DNA of 7,382 bases from contig CAMWHN010000103.1 of the NCBI GenBank assembly GCA_947174085.1, positions 1 to 7,382 on the forward strand. Reading direction: 5' to 3'. Position 1 is the first letter of the stretch, and each line of letters opens with the position of its first letter. The position numbers and the translations under genes are program-made. Source of the DNA: an uncultured Ruminococcus sp. GTDB taxonomy: Bacteria > Bacillota > Clostridia > Oscillospirales > Ruminococcaceae. Below, piece after piece: positions 1 through 6,853 of this stretch. Below the pieces are notes generated by a model. The model was not told the DNA's origin. It ran no database searches and worked only from the letters and a program-made list of their open reading frames with translations.

Positions 1-1
1 T

Positions 2-586
2 GATGATAGTGTAAAAACAAATATTATGCCAGAAAAAAAACAAGAAGAACAGAAAATTTTATATTATAAAGATTTGGCTGTGCTTACGAATCAAGATTTA
101 AAAAATTCTGTTGATTTGTCTAAATTAGGCGTACAGGACGAATATTTTAACGAATCAGACGTGCTTGCCAAAACAGAATTATTTGTTGATGTACAAGTAT
201 TGAATGGCTTCCAAGATGAAAAAACTGGTGCTATGCAGTATATTCTGAAAATTATTGATGTCTATGGTGGAAGTCTTGACGAACAAGAAATAATTGTTAT
301 GACAAATTCGGCTTATATTTTAGAAAAAAATCATGAATATGTATTGCCGATTTATCAAAATCATTCTAGTTGGGAGCTTTCTTATACATGTGCGCCACAG
401 ATTGAAAAAACACAGGATAATCAAATTATTTTTCACAACGGTTGGCAAAGTGTCATGTCTGAAAATGCAGATTGTGAAGCGATTCTATATGATAGTTATG
501 GCAAAGATGATTATTTTTATGACAGAATGTATCTGACAGGAGATACAGCAATTGCAATTTTAGTTCAGAAATGGCAAAATATATAA
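2..586 (+). CDS. 3' part of a gene of unknown function (5' end outside the window)
   Basis: I do not recognise this protein. The reading frame is open from base 2 to the TAA at 584-586. An ATG at 26 would give 186 residues, but no ribosome binding site precedes it and the frame stays open upstream, so I read this as the C-terminal part of a longer protein that begins before the window. The visible part is acidic, with no membrane segment and mixed hydrophobic/polar stretches such as ELFVDVQVLNGF and YILKIIDVYGG, which look like beta strands of a compact domain. The stop lies 18 bases before the start of the VWA lipoprotein, whose binding site falls in the gap, so the two are probably co-transcribed. 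By that context it may be the extracytoplasmic part of an envelope or anti-sigma-like protein; this is inference only. Confidence 0.6.
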   Translation, partial: DDSVKTNIMPEKKQEEQKILYYKDLAVLTNQDLKNSVDLSKLGVQDEYFNESDVLAKTELFVDVQVLNGFQDEKTGAMQYILKIIDVYGGSLDEQEIIVMTNSAYILEKNHEYVLPIYQNHSSWELSYTCAPQIEKTQDNQIIFHNGWQSVMSENADCEAILYDSYGKDDYFYDRMYLTGDTAIAILVQKWQNI

Positions 587-604
587 TTAGGAGGATTAAT
601 TTTT

Positions 605-2629
605 ATGAAAAAATTCAGAAAAACAGCATTATTTATGACAGTTGTTTTAACAGCTGTATTTTATGCATCGTGTGGTGCAAAAAATGATGGTAGTCATATG
701 AACTATGAAAATGCTGTACCACAGCAAATTCATGCTGATAATAATATGACAGCTGATGAAGATGGTCTTGCTGAAGAAAATGTACCTGATATGGAGCTTC
801 AAAATTCAGAAGAATATGCACAAATTATTGAAAATAGTTTTGTGAATACCAGTGAAGAATCTGTTAGTACGTTTTCCATTGATGTTGATACAGCGTCTTA
901 TTCTAATATTAGACGTATGATTCAAAACGGTTATACAAGTATTCCAGAAAATGCAGTACGCATTGAAGAAATGATTAATTATTTCAGCTATGATTATCCA
1001 TCTCCGCAAGATGATTCGCCATTCTCAGTGACAACAGAATTGTATCACTGCCCTTGGAATGAAAATAATCAATTATTTTTAATTGGCTTACAGGCTGATA
1101 AAATTGAGTTGGAACAAAGACCGCCAATTAATTTAGTATTTTTAGTTGATGTCAGCGGTTCTATGAATGGCGATGACAGATTAGGACTTGTTCAGAAAGC
1201 GATTAATATGCTTGCGGAAAATCTAAACGAAAATGATAGAGTTTCTATTGTGACTTATGCAGGACGTGAAGCTGTGATATTAGAGGGTGTTTCAGGAGAT
1301 AAAACTGAAAAAATTACAAAGGCAATTAATAAATTAACTGCTGGCGGTGCGACTGCTGGCGGTGCAGGCATTATAAAAGCTTATGAAATTGCTCAGAAAT
1401 ATTTTATAGATGGTGGTAATAATCGAGTATTGCTAGCAACAGATGGGGATTTAAATGTTGGGTTATCCAGTGCAGAAGAATTAACAGCTTTGGTAGAAGA
1501 AAAACGTGAATCAGGCGTAAATTTATCCGTATTTGGCTTTGGTTCAGGAAATTTAAAAGATGCACGTTTAGAAGCATTAGCTGATAACGGCAATGGTAAT
1601 TATGCCTATATTGACAGTGAATTAGAGGCAAAAAAAGTACTTGTAAATGAAATGTGCAGTATGCTTTATACAGTCGCAAAAGATGTGAAATTGCAATTAG
1701 AATTTGCACCAGAAACTGTACAAAGCTATCGATTAATTGGCTATGAAAACAGAGTACTTGCGAATGAAGATTTTAATAATGACCAAGTAGATGCAGGGGA
1801 AATTGGCTCAGGACATTGTGTGACGGCTTTATATGAAATTGTTCCGACTGCATCACAAGAATCAGATAATTTTATGAAATTATCCATGCGTTACAAAGAA
1901 CCAAACGGCGACCAGAGTTTATTAAAAGAATATGAAATTACTGTTTCAGGCAGTCAGACAGAACAAATTAGCAAAAATCTTGCATTTGCAGGAGCTGTTG
2001 CAGAATTTGGCATGTTATTAAGAAATAGTTCTTATGCAGGGACTTCCAGTTATACGGAAATTATGGATTTATTGGGGAAAACAGATATACAAGATGATTA
2101 TAGAATAGAATTTCAAAATTTAGTAACAAATGCGAAAAATTTTAACATGATTCCAGAATATGTTGACCGTGCAGATATTCCAGTAACAGAACCTATTACA
2201 GAACAAATTCCAGAACAAGATAATTATAATACAATTACGACTGCAAATGATTTTGTATTAACAACTTGCTATTTGGGAAATATGGTTGATTTACCCGAGG
2301 GAAAAAGCTTTGTTGAATGTGCAGAAAAATTTTTAAATTTAGATAATAAAATCCAAGATATTGCCGATAGTGCAGAAGAATATTCCGCACAACAGAACGG
2401 AATCTATGTAGATATTTTCTATGATGAGGAAGCCTATGGCAAAGAGGGTAAAAAATTAATTCTTGAAAATCAAGAAGAAATTTATGTATATGGCATGTCA
2501 ATGTTTATAGATGGTGATATAGCACAATTAATTATTAATATTGACGGCTATCGTCAAGTGTATGAATTACCAGAAACGATTAAAAATGAATTAAAACATA
2601 GAGTGTATTTGCTAGACGAAGAGGCTTAA
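605..2629 (+). CDS. YfbK-like von Willebrand factor type A (VWA) domain lipoprotein
   Basis: This is a predicted surface-anchored metal-dependent adhesion or scaffold protein of 674 residues. A basic start (MKKFRK) and hydrophobic stretch lead to a lipobox-like YASC, so Cys23 is the likely lipidation site, although Tyr at -3 is unusual. Residues ~88-135 (TFSIDVDTASYSNIRR...EEMINYFSYDYP) match the N-terminal domain typical of E. coli YfbK. The VWA fold follows at ~176-345, with a complete MIDAS: D182-V-S-G-S186, T250 in GGAT, and D280 in LLATDGD. Residues ~355-515, with FAGAVAEFGMLLRNSSYAG, resemble the YfbK C-terminal DUF3520 region. Residues ~530-674 are an extra acidic C-terminal domain that I do not recognise. 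AGGAGG at 589-594 lies 10 bases before the ATG. A strong terminator follows the gene. The family is well recognised, but its exact function is unknown. Confidence 0.9.
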   Translation: MKKFRKTALFMTVVLTAVFYASCGAKNDGSHMNYENAVPQQIHADNNMTADEDGLAEENVPDMELQNSEEYAQIIENSFVNTSEESVSTFSIDVDTASYSNIRRMIQNGYTSIPENAVRIEEMINYFSYDYPSPQDDSPFSVTTELYHCPWNENNQLFLIGLQADKIELEQRPPINLVFLVDVSGSMNGDDRLGLVQKAINMLAENLNENDRVSIVTYAGREAVILEGVSGDKTEKITKAINKLTAGGATAGGAGIIKAYEIAQKYFIDGGNNRVLLATDGDLNVGLSSAEELTALVEEKRESGVNLSVFGFGSGNLKDARLEALADNGNGNYAYIDSELEAKKVLVNEMCSMLYTVAKDVKLQLEFAPETVQSYRLIGYENRVLANEDFNNDQVDAGEIGSGHCVTALYEIVPTASQESDNFMKLSMRYKEPNGDQSLLKEYEITVSGSQTEQISKNLAFAGAVAEFGMLLRNSSYAGTSSYTEIMDLLGKTDIQDDYRIEFQNLVTNAKNFNMIPEYVDRADIPVTEPITEQIPEQDNYNTITTANDFVLTTCYLGNMVDLPEGKSFVECAEKFLNLDNKIQDIADSAEEYSAQQNGIYVDIFYDEEAYGKEGKKLILENQEEIYVYGMSMFIDGDIAQLIINIDGYRQVYELPETIKNELKHRVYLLDEEA

Positions 2630-2631
2630 TT

Positions 2632-2668
2632 AAAAAACAGGGGCTATAAAGTCGATACTCATATAGAA
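2632..2668 (+). repeat. Intergenic repeat copy A (inverted relative to copy B)
   Basis: Starting three bases after the VWA stop codon, this 37-base stretch matches the minus strand of 3128-3165 at 33 of 38 aligned positions. The match includes AAAAAACAGG, then GCT and ATAA, then the perfect 16-mer CGATACTCATATAGAA. It lies directly upstream of the terminator hairpin at 2676-2718, so it would be transcribed in the 3' untranslated region of the VWA mRNA. Confidence 0.75.
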
Positions 2669-2675
2669 ATTTTTA

Positions 2676-2718
2676 GCCATAGTATTTTTGATTATAAGTT
2701 CAAAATACTATGGCTTTT
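2676..2718 (+). terminator. Rho-independent terminator of the VWA operon
   Basis: GCCATAGTATTTT (2676-2688) pairs perfectly with AAAATACTATGGC (2702-2714), giving a 13 bp stem, followed by TTTT. The tail runs into the -35 box of the next gene. A stem this long with a T tract is a convincing intrinsic terminator for 605-2629. Confidence 0.85.
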
Positions 2719-2721
2719 CTA

Positions 2722-2749
2722 TTGACATAACAGTTTTTTGATATATAAT
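2722..2749 (+). promoter_or_regulatory. Sigma-A promoter of the small membrane protein gene
   Basis: TTGACA (2722-2727) and TATAAT (2744-2749) are separated by 16 bases. Both boxes are consensus. Transcription would start near 2756, just ahead of the AAAGGAGTGA binding site at 2761-2770. The promoter begins directly after the upstream terminator, so this gene is an independent unit. Confidence 0.8.
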
Positions 2750-2776
2750 ATTAGTAAAATAAAGGAGTGATATGCA

Positions 2777-3073
2777 TTGGCTCGAAAAAAAGCAATTAAA
2801 ATAGTGATTATTATGTTGTTATTGTGGATTGGTATCTTTGTTATTGATTGGTTTACAATTGCTTGTCTTGAGCATTCGCCTATATTTTGTATTAAGAACA
2901 AGGACAAGACTCACTTTAGTGGATTGGGGTATTCTTACGATGCATATCCACACCCTATAAGCGGAGAATTTGAATATTGCTTATATGTTTTCGGCTTTGA
3001 AACTAAATCAACATTTACAAATGAAGTCAGTCCAATAATAAATAGCAACACAAATTCTGATTTATACGAATAA
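2777..3073 (+). CDS. Small single-pass membrane protein of unknown function (98 aa, TTG start)
   Basis: The frame begins at TTG 2777, nine bases after GGAG at 2764-2767. The nearby ATG at 2772 is in another frame that closes within a few codons, so TTG is the only sensible start. A basic start (MARKKAIK) leads into one hydrophobic segment at residues ~8-30 (IVIIMLLLWIGIFVIDWFTIAC), best read as an uncleaved signal anchor with the rest outside. The outer part has PIFCIK, GLGYSYDAYP and EYCLYVFGFETKS, a pattern I associate with small hypothetical membrane proteins of gut Firmicutes that have no assigned role. The C-terminus is polar and probably disordered. The gene has its own consensus promoter and is bracketed by the inverted repeats at 2632-2668 and 3128-3165, so it may be a separate cassette. 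Confidence 0.8.
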   Translation: MARKKAIKIVIIMLLLWIGIFVIDWFTIACLEHSPIFCIKNKDKTHFSGLGYSYDAYPHPISGEFEYCLYVFGFETKSTFTNEVSPIINSNTNSDLYE

Positions 3074-3090
3074 ACAAATAATTAAAATAA

Positions 3091-3122
3091 GCCCGAAAGC
3101 AGTTAAAAAACTACTTGCGGGC
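3091..3122 (-). terminator. Terminator of the minus-strand operon, possibly bidirectional
   Basis: GCCCG (3091-3095) pairs with CGGGC (3118-3122), and an inner AAG/CTT plus AGTT/AACT pairing extends the stem with single mismatches. On the minus strand the hairpin is followed by a T-rich tract (TTATTTTAATTATTT), so it best fits the end of the operon that finishes at 3150. On the plus strand only ATTACTT follows, so termination of the 98-residue gene here is possible but weaker. Confidence 0.7.
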
Positions 3123-3127
3123 ATTAC

Positions 3128-3165
3128 TTCTATATGAGTATCGCTCTTATCAGCTCCTGTTTTTT
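3128..3165 (-). repeat. Intergenic repeat copy B, overlapping the 3' end of the 93-aa gene
   Basis: Read on the minus strand, this is the partner of 2632-2668. It differs by one G/A change, one inserted G and three changes just before the shared CGATACTCATATAGAA. The last codons and the TGA stop of the 93-residue gene (KNRS then stop) lie inside it. As with copy A, a terminator hairpin follows at once. Confidence 0.75.
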
Positions 3166-3431
3166 GTAGTATTATCATAAATATCTGTCAGCCAATTTAG
3201 CAAAGCCTGATGTCCTGATTCTGATAGTTCAAAAGTTTGTGTTTGTTCTATTTCGGCAAGTTCAGAACAAAGAAACCCATGCCAGATTTGAATGACTAAA
3301 TTTTCTTTTTCAGGTGTAATTTTAAAATTAAGTGTTTTTTTACTGCCTGTGAAATAATTTCCTGCTTCAAAATAATAAATTGCTGGAATGTCAAATTGAT
3401 TAAATTTTAATTCTTTTTTGAGATGTTCCAT
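3150..3431 (-). CDS. Hypothetical protein, 93 aa, last gene of the CLC-HAD operon
   Basis: I cannot assign a function. The protein is soluble, without signal peptide or membrane segment. It has a central beta-rich stretch (KKTLNFKITPEKENLVIQIWHG) with a conserved-looking FLCSELAEIE, then FELSESGHQALLNWLTDIY, a likely amphipathic helix. The order 'FKI.P...IWHG..C.ELAEI...F.LS..G...L..WL' resembles small uncharacterised proteins of clostridia. The ATG at 3431 is 6 bases after the HAD gene's stop. The binding site AAAGGA (3443-3448, minus) is 11 bases upstream and lies within the HAD 3' end, so the genes are translationally close. The stop codon falls inside repeat copy B, which may have remodelled the C-terminus. 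Confidence 0.75.
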   Translation of the reverse strand: MEHLKKELKFNQFDIPAIYYFEAGNYFTGSKKTLNFKITPEKENLVIQIWHGFLCSELAEIEQTQTFELSESGHQALLNWLTDIYDNTTKNRS

Positions 3432-3437
3432 AATAAA

Positions 3438-4088
3438 TTAATTCCTTTCTAGTAAATCAATCACACAAGATAAATCAGGTAAACAAGCATATAATTTTGT
3501 TTTTAAATTTTCGTCAGGCTGTGACAAATCCGGAATCATAACAGGCTTGCAACCTGCTTGAAATGCTGATAAAATGCCGTTGGGAGAATCTTCTAAAGCA
3601 ATGCATTGTTCAGGCAATAAATTTAATTCACGACAAGCAGTAAGATAAATTTCAGGGTCGGGCTTGCCTTTTTTCACCATGTCGCCACAAATAAATATAT
3701 TAAAATAATTATAGACTTGAATTTTTTTTAAATATAATTCTGTTCTCTCACGGTCAGTCGCTGTGGCAACAGCTATTTTATAATGATTTTTAGATAAATA
3801 AATTAATAATTTATCTAATCCGGCTTTTTTTTCAATGCCATATGTTTCTAAATGCTGTGCTGTTAATTCTCGCCGTCTGGCTCTGATTTGTTCATAATTA
3901 AAATTTTCTCCAAAAATAGCCTGTAATTTCGGCTTTGCATAAATCGCTGATAAACTGCGAATACCTAACACATGCTCTAATTGCATGGGAAATCCAAATT
4001 CCTGACTTGCTTGTATCCAGTATTTTGCAAGTAATTTTTCAGTGTCTAACATTAAGCCGTCCATGTCAAAAATAATGCCTTTTATCAT
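3438..4088 (-). CDS. HAD-superfamily hydrolase, phosphatase/beta-phosphoglucomutase-like
   Basis: This 216-residue protein is a cytoplasmic HAD phosphatase or phosphosugar mutase of the subfamily with a helical cap. All four motifs are present: I, D8-M-D10-G (FDMDGLMLDT, with the nucleophile D8 and acid/base D10); II, T109 in VATAT; III, K142 in KKGKPDPEIY; IV, E166-D167 in ALEDSPNG. Residues ~16-85 form the cap. The frame is open upstream to an ATG at 4190, but that would overlap the CLC gene. I chose ATG 4088 because AGGAG at 4098-4102 is 9 bases away and HAD proteins normally start just before motif I. It lies 25 bases after the CLC stop. The substrate cannot be read from sequence, and beta-phosphoglucomutase activity is only one possibility. 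There is no known link between this enzyme and anion export. Confidence 0.9.
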   Translation of the reverse strand: MIKGIIFDMDGLMLDTEKLLAKYWIQASQEFGFPMQLEHVLGIRSLSAIYAKPKLQAIFGENFNYEQIRARRRELTAQHLETYGIEKKAGLDKLLIYLSKNHYKIAVATATDRERTELYLKKIQVYNYFNIFICGDMVKKGKPDPEIYLTACRELNLLPEQCIALEDSPNGILSAFQAGCKPVMIPDLSQPDENLKTKLYACLPDLSCVIDLLERN

Positions 4089-4113
4089 GAAATAATTCTC
4101 CTGTTTTTTAATT

Positions 4114-5424
4114 TTAATCTCTGGTTTTATGATGAATATGCTCGTCTGTGAATTTAGAATAATAAAATTGCTGTTCTTTGTATAAGCCATAGTAGCCAGA
4201 TAATAAATAACTTACGGCAATTACAAGTAAACAATATGGCACATAGCTTAATCCAAATAATTCTGCTGAAATAAACAGAGACGCAAGCGGACAGTTTGTC
4301 ACACCACAGAATAGAGCTATCATGCCGACAGCGGCACATAATGACGGTGAAACATGAATCATCTGCCCAAATAAACAGCCAAACGTTGCACCGACAAAGA
4401 ATGACGGCACAATCTCACCGCCTTTGAATCCTCCGCCTAATGTAATTGCTGTAAACAGCATTTTTAATAAAAATGCATACCAGATAGTTTCACCTTGAAT
4501 GGCTTTGTTAATAATAGAACCGCCTGTGCCATAAAAATCTGTTGTCTGGAACAGCAAGCCTAATAAAATTAATAGGATACTTGCAATTAAAATTCTAAAA
4601 TAGGCATTTTTTATTACATGTTTCATAATATGTTCTGTTTTATGCAGAATAATACAAAATATAATACTTAATCCTGCACAGAATATGCCTAATACTAAAA
4701 TCTGTAATGCGGTAACGGGTGAAAGTTCCGGAGCTGGATTCACTTCATAAGATTCTGTCGGCAATCCTAGTTTACTCGCAATATAAGACGCTGTCAACGA
4801 AGATATCACACAAGGCACAAGCGAAGCATATTGCATAGTACCCACACAGCCGACTTCCATGGCAAAAATTGAAGCGGCAACAGGTGTACGGAAAATTGCT
4901 GAAAATGCCGCACTCATGCCACTCATGATTAAAATATGCTTATCTTTTTCACGGATTTTTACAAATCTAGCTAAAATATTTCCCAATCCGCCCCCAAGCT
5001 GTAAGGCTGCGCCCTCACGTCCGGCACTTCCGCCACAAAAATGTGTAATAATTGTGGAAATAAAAATTAAAGGTGCCATTTGCATCGGGAGCTGTGCTTC
5101 TGAACGCAAAGAGGCTAACACCATGTTAGTCCCTTTGTCATGTTTATCATGCGTGATTCGGTAAAGCCATGTAATTAAAATTCCGCCCAAAGGCAATAAT
5201 GCATAACACCAGACATGCGTATTTCTAAATTCTGTACTCCAGTTAATACTTTTGACAAATTCAGCACCGACAAAGCCTAATATTAAGCCTAGTATCATAG
5301 CTAATACTATCCAACGGATTAATAATCTAATATGTAATAGTGCATGCATTAAAAATCTTAAAAATTTGCCACGGAAATAATAGAATTTTTCAGAAGTTTT
5401 ATGCTGAAAAGAAAATTTCGGCAA
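4114..5424 (-). CDS. CLC-family anion transporter, probably fluoride/proton antiporter type (CLC-F-like)
   Basis: This 436-residue multi-helix membrane protein is of normal length for a prokaryotic CLC. The anion-pathway motifs are visible: KGTN (97-100) at the first selectivity loop; GGSAGREGAALQLGG (131-145) with gating glutamate E137; GGGFKGGEIVP (330-340) in place of the G-x-F-x-P loop. GREGA rather than GREGP, and GGFKGGE, are features of the CLC-F branch, which exports fluoride in exchange for protons. A plain chloride/proton exchanger of a related branch is the alternative. The start is TTG 5424 with AGAGGTGAT at 5431-5439, 8 bases away from the GAGGTG core. Only ~45 bases separate the start from the tnpB element's right end, and no fluoride riboswitch is visible there, so the native control region may have been displaced. 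It leads the operon with the HAD and 93-residue genes. Confidence 0.88.
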   Translation of the reverse strand: MPKFSFQHKTSEKFYYFRGKFLRFLMHALLHIRLLIRWIVLAMILGLILGFVGAEFVKSINWSTEFRNTHVWCYALLPLGGILITWLYRITHDKHDKGTNMVLASLRSEAQLPMQMAPLIFISTIITHFCGGSAGREGAALQLGGGLGNILARFVKIREKDKHILIMSGMSAAFSAIFRTPVAASIFAMEVGCVGTMQYASLVPCVISSLTASYIASKLGLPTESYEVNPAPELSPVTALQILVLGIFCAGLSIIFCIILHKTEHIMKHVIKNAYFRILIASILLILLGLLFQTTDFYGTGGSIINKAIQGETIWYAFLLKMLFTAITLGGGFKGGEIVPSFFVGATFGCLFGQMIHVSPSLCAAVGMIALFCGVTNCPLASLFISAELFGLSYVPYCLLVIAVSYLLSGYYGLYKEQQFYYSKFTDEHIHHKTRD

Positions 5425-5449
5425 ATCGCAATCACCTCTTTATGATGTT

Positions 5450-5640
5450 AAATTAAATTGCAATGCTACGTGACATCCTCCCCCGCCTATGCCTGACGGC
5501 ATAGAGACAGGGACTTCCTCTTGCAAAAGCAAGCAATCGGTTCTCGTTCGATAGCACTAATGTACTAAGCATAAGCGAGCTAACTCCGTATGCCCTACGG
5601 TTTTTATTGATAGGTTATGCGGAAACTAACCGCATACCCT
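5450..5640 (-). ncRNA. Predicted TnpB guide RNA (omega/re RNA), overlapping the tnpB 3' end
   Basis: In IS200/IS605 elements, TnpB is guided by an RNA made from the end of tnpB and the right end, whose 3' tail is the flanking DNA. Here that stretch folds into consecutive stems: TATGCGG/CCGCATA (5616-5622 with 5630-5636), spanning the tnpB stop; CCGTA/TACGG (5586-5600); CTTGC/GCAAG with an AAAA loop (5520-5533); and CTATGCC/GGCATAG with a 4-base loop (5487-5504), flanked by CCC/GGGGG pairing. The scaffold should end at GTCAC near 5470, so the guide would be about 5469-5450 (starting GTAGCATTGC), which is the leader of the CLC gene. The role is inferred from the family; the folds are seen. Confidence 0.65.
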
Positions 5641-6715
5641 CGTTTCTGATATTGATTGCAGCATTTACATCTCTGTTGTGATGTGTTCCGCAATTTGGAC
5701 AATTCCACGCACGAATACTGAGATTTTTTGTTTCCGTGTTTTTATAGCTACAGCAGGAACAAAGCTGACTGCTTGCAAAAAATCTGTCGACTTTGACAAA
5801 TTTTTTACCAAGTTCTTCGAGTTTATATTGCAGAAATGTAGTAAACATACCCCAGCCGTTATCAGCAACAGATTTGCCAAAATGCAGAGATTGTGACATC
5901 GCTTTCATATCAAGATTTTCAATACAGACACAATCATAGGCATTGGCTATCTGCCTTGAAAGTTTATGCAGAAAATCTTTTCTTTGATTCGCAGTTTTTT
6001 CATGGAGCTTTGCAACTTTGATACGCTGTTTATTTCGATTATTTGAGCCTTTCTTCATAAGTGACAATTTACGCTGTTCCTGTTTCAGACGTTTTTCAGC
6101 CTGCCTGTAATATCTTGGATAACACGGCTCATTTCCATTACTGTCCTTGTAAAGTCCGTGCATAGAAAAGTCAAGACCTAGAAACGTATGCAATTCCTGT
6201 TCCGGTACTTGGTTTTCGTACTCGAACAGAATACTAGCATAATAGTTTCCGCTTGGTGTCTGACTGATTGTTACAGATTTTATTTTATAGTTCTCCGGAA
6301 TTTTCCTGTGTTGTCTTACTTTTACCGGTTCTGCAAACTTAGGAAGTTTTAGAATACCATTTTCTAAAGTAATACTTCCTTTCTGATTGTTAGTTGTATA
6401 ACTTTTTCTGTTTTTATGCTTACTTTTGAATTTTGGAAATCCGCTTTTGGGATTGGTAAAAAAATTGGTAAAGGCTTTTTGCAGATTCTGTTGTGCATTG
6501 CAAAGCGCAAGACTGTCAACTTCTTTCAGAAATTCAAATTCTATTTTGTACTGTGCAGGTGTATTGTTCAGTTTTTGTTTATATTCCTTGTAATAATTAA
6601 TTTTATCAGACAGCATTTTGTTATAAATAAATCTGACACAACCAAACGTTTTGGCAAGCAAGGCTTTCTGGTCTGCATTGGGGTATATTCTGAATTTATA
6701 TGCCTTGTTTGTCAT
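5615..6715 (-). CDS. tnpB: TnpB, RNA-guided RuvC-like nuclease of an IS200/IS605 element
   Basis: This is a full-length TnpB of 366 residues, an ancestor-type relative of Cas12 that uses a right-end RNA to cut matching DNA beside a short motif. The N-terminal KAYKFRIYPN...FGCVRFIYNKML and QQNLQKAFTNFF are classic OrfB/TnpB sequence. The RuvC triad is complete: D182 in FLGLDFSMHGLYKDSNG, E266 in VCIENLDM and D349 in HNRDVNAAINI. A zinc ribbon has C319/C322 (LCSCCSY) and C339/C342 (NCPNCG). GLDFSMHGL replaces the commoner GIDLG form, a variant I know from Firmicute TnpBs. The start at ATG 6715 is supported by GAGGTG at 6723-6728, 7 bases upstream. There is no frameshift or missing residue, so it could be active. 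Its last codons form the first stem of the predicted guide RNA. It reads toward the CLC operon with no terminator between. Confidence 0.95.
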   Translation of the reverse strand: MTNKAYKFRIYPNADQKALLAKTFGCVRFIYNKMLSDKINYYKEYKQKLNNTPAQYKIEFEFLKEVDSLALCNAQQNLQKAFTNFFTNPKSGFPKFKSKHKNRKSYTTNNQKGSITLENGILKLPKFAEPVKVRQHRKIPENYKIKSVTISQTPSGNYYASILFEYENQVPEQELHTFLGLDFSMHGLYKDSNGNEPCYPRYYRQAEKRLKQEQRKLSLMKKGSNNRNKQRIKVAKLHEKTANQRKDFLHKLSRQIANAYDCVCIENLDMKAMSQSLHFGKSVADNGWGMFTTFLQYKLEELGKKFVKVDRFFASSQLCSCCSYKNTETKNLSIRAWNCPNCGTHHNRDVNAAINIRNEGMRLVSA

Positions 6716-6751
6716 TGCTGTTCACCTCTTTCACAATCTCTTCTTAATCTT

Positions 6752-6780
6752 ATGATACCACTTTTTTTATTTTTTGTCAA
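6752..6780 (-). promoter_or_regulatory. Sigma-A promoter of tnpB
   Basis: On the minus strand, TTGACA (6780-6775) and TATCAT (6757-6752) are spaced 17 bases apart, which is near-perfect consensus. Transcription would begin near 6745, leaving a ~30-base leader to the tnpB start. It lies inside the element, between the left-end hairpin and tnpB. Confidence 0.8.
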
Positions 6781-6796
6781 CCTCATCACAATCAGC

Positions 6797-6853
6797 GCAA
6801 GAAATCCCCCACTTTCACTCACTTTGTTCGCTTAGAAGTAGGGGATTTCTTGC
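6797..6853. repeat. Left-end hairpin of the tnpB element
   Basis: The 18-base arms 6797-6814 and 6836-6853 pair (GCAAGAAATCCCC core; one G-T position), with a ~21-base loop. Outer ATCAGC/GCTGAT bases extend the stem across a small bulge. Stem-loops at this place are the ends that the TnpA transposase recognises as single strands. No T tract follows on either strand, so I do not read it as a terminator. Confidence 0.75.

Noticed and set aside
1393..1709. Minus-strand frames within the VWA gene
   Set aside because: They are antisense to the MIDAS-containing domain, with compositions rich in L/H/I/S and no initiation signal; shadow frames.
4089..4190. Upstream in-frame extension of the HAD gene to ATG 4190
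   Set aside because: It would overlap the end of the CLC gene by ~75 bases and add a non-homologous, low-complexity N-terminus. ATG 4088 has AGGAG at the right distance and precedes HAD motif I.
4859..5164. Plus-strand 101-residue frame inside the CLC gene
   Set aside because: It is antisense to conserved CLC motifs, with no binding site; a shadow frame.
5425..5470. Fluoride riboswitch ahead of the CLC gene
   Set aside because: The 45 bases are too short and lack the conserved GGNGATGG...CTCCT pattern of that riboswitch.
6416..6835. Plus-strand 139-residue frame across tnpB and the left end
   Set aside because: It lies antisense to the well-supported tnpB, is rich in F/I/C as antisense translations are, and has no family resemblance.
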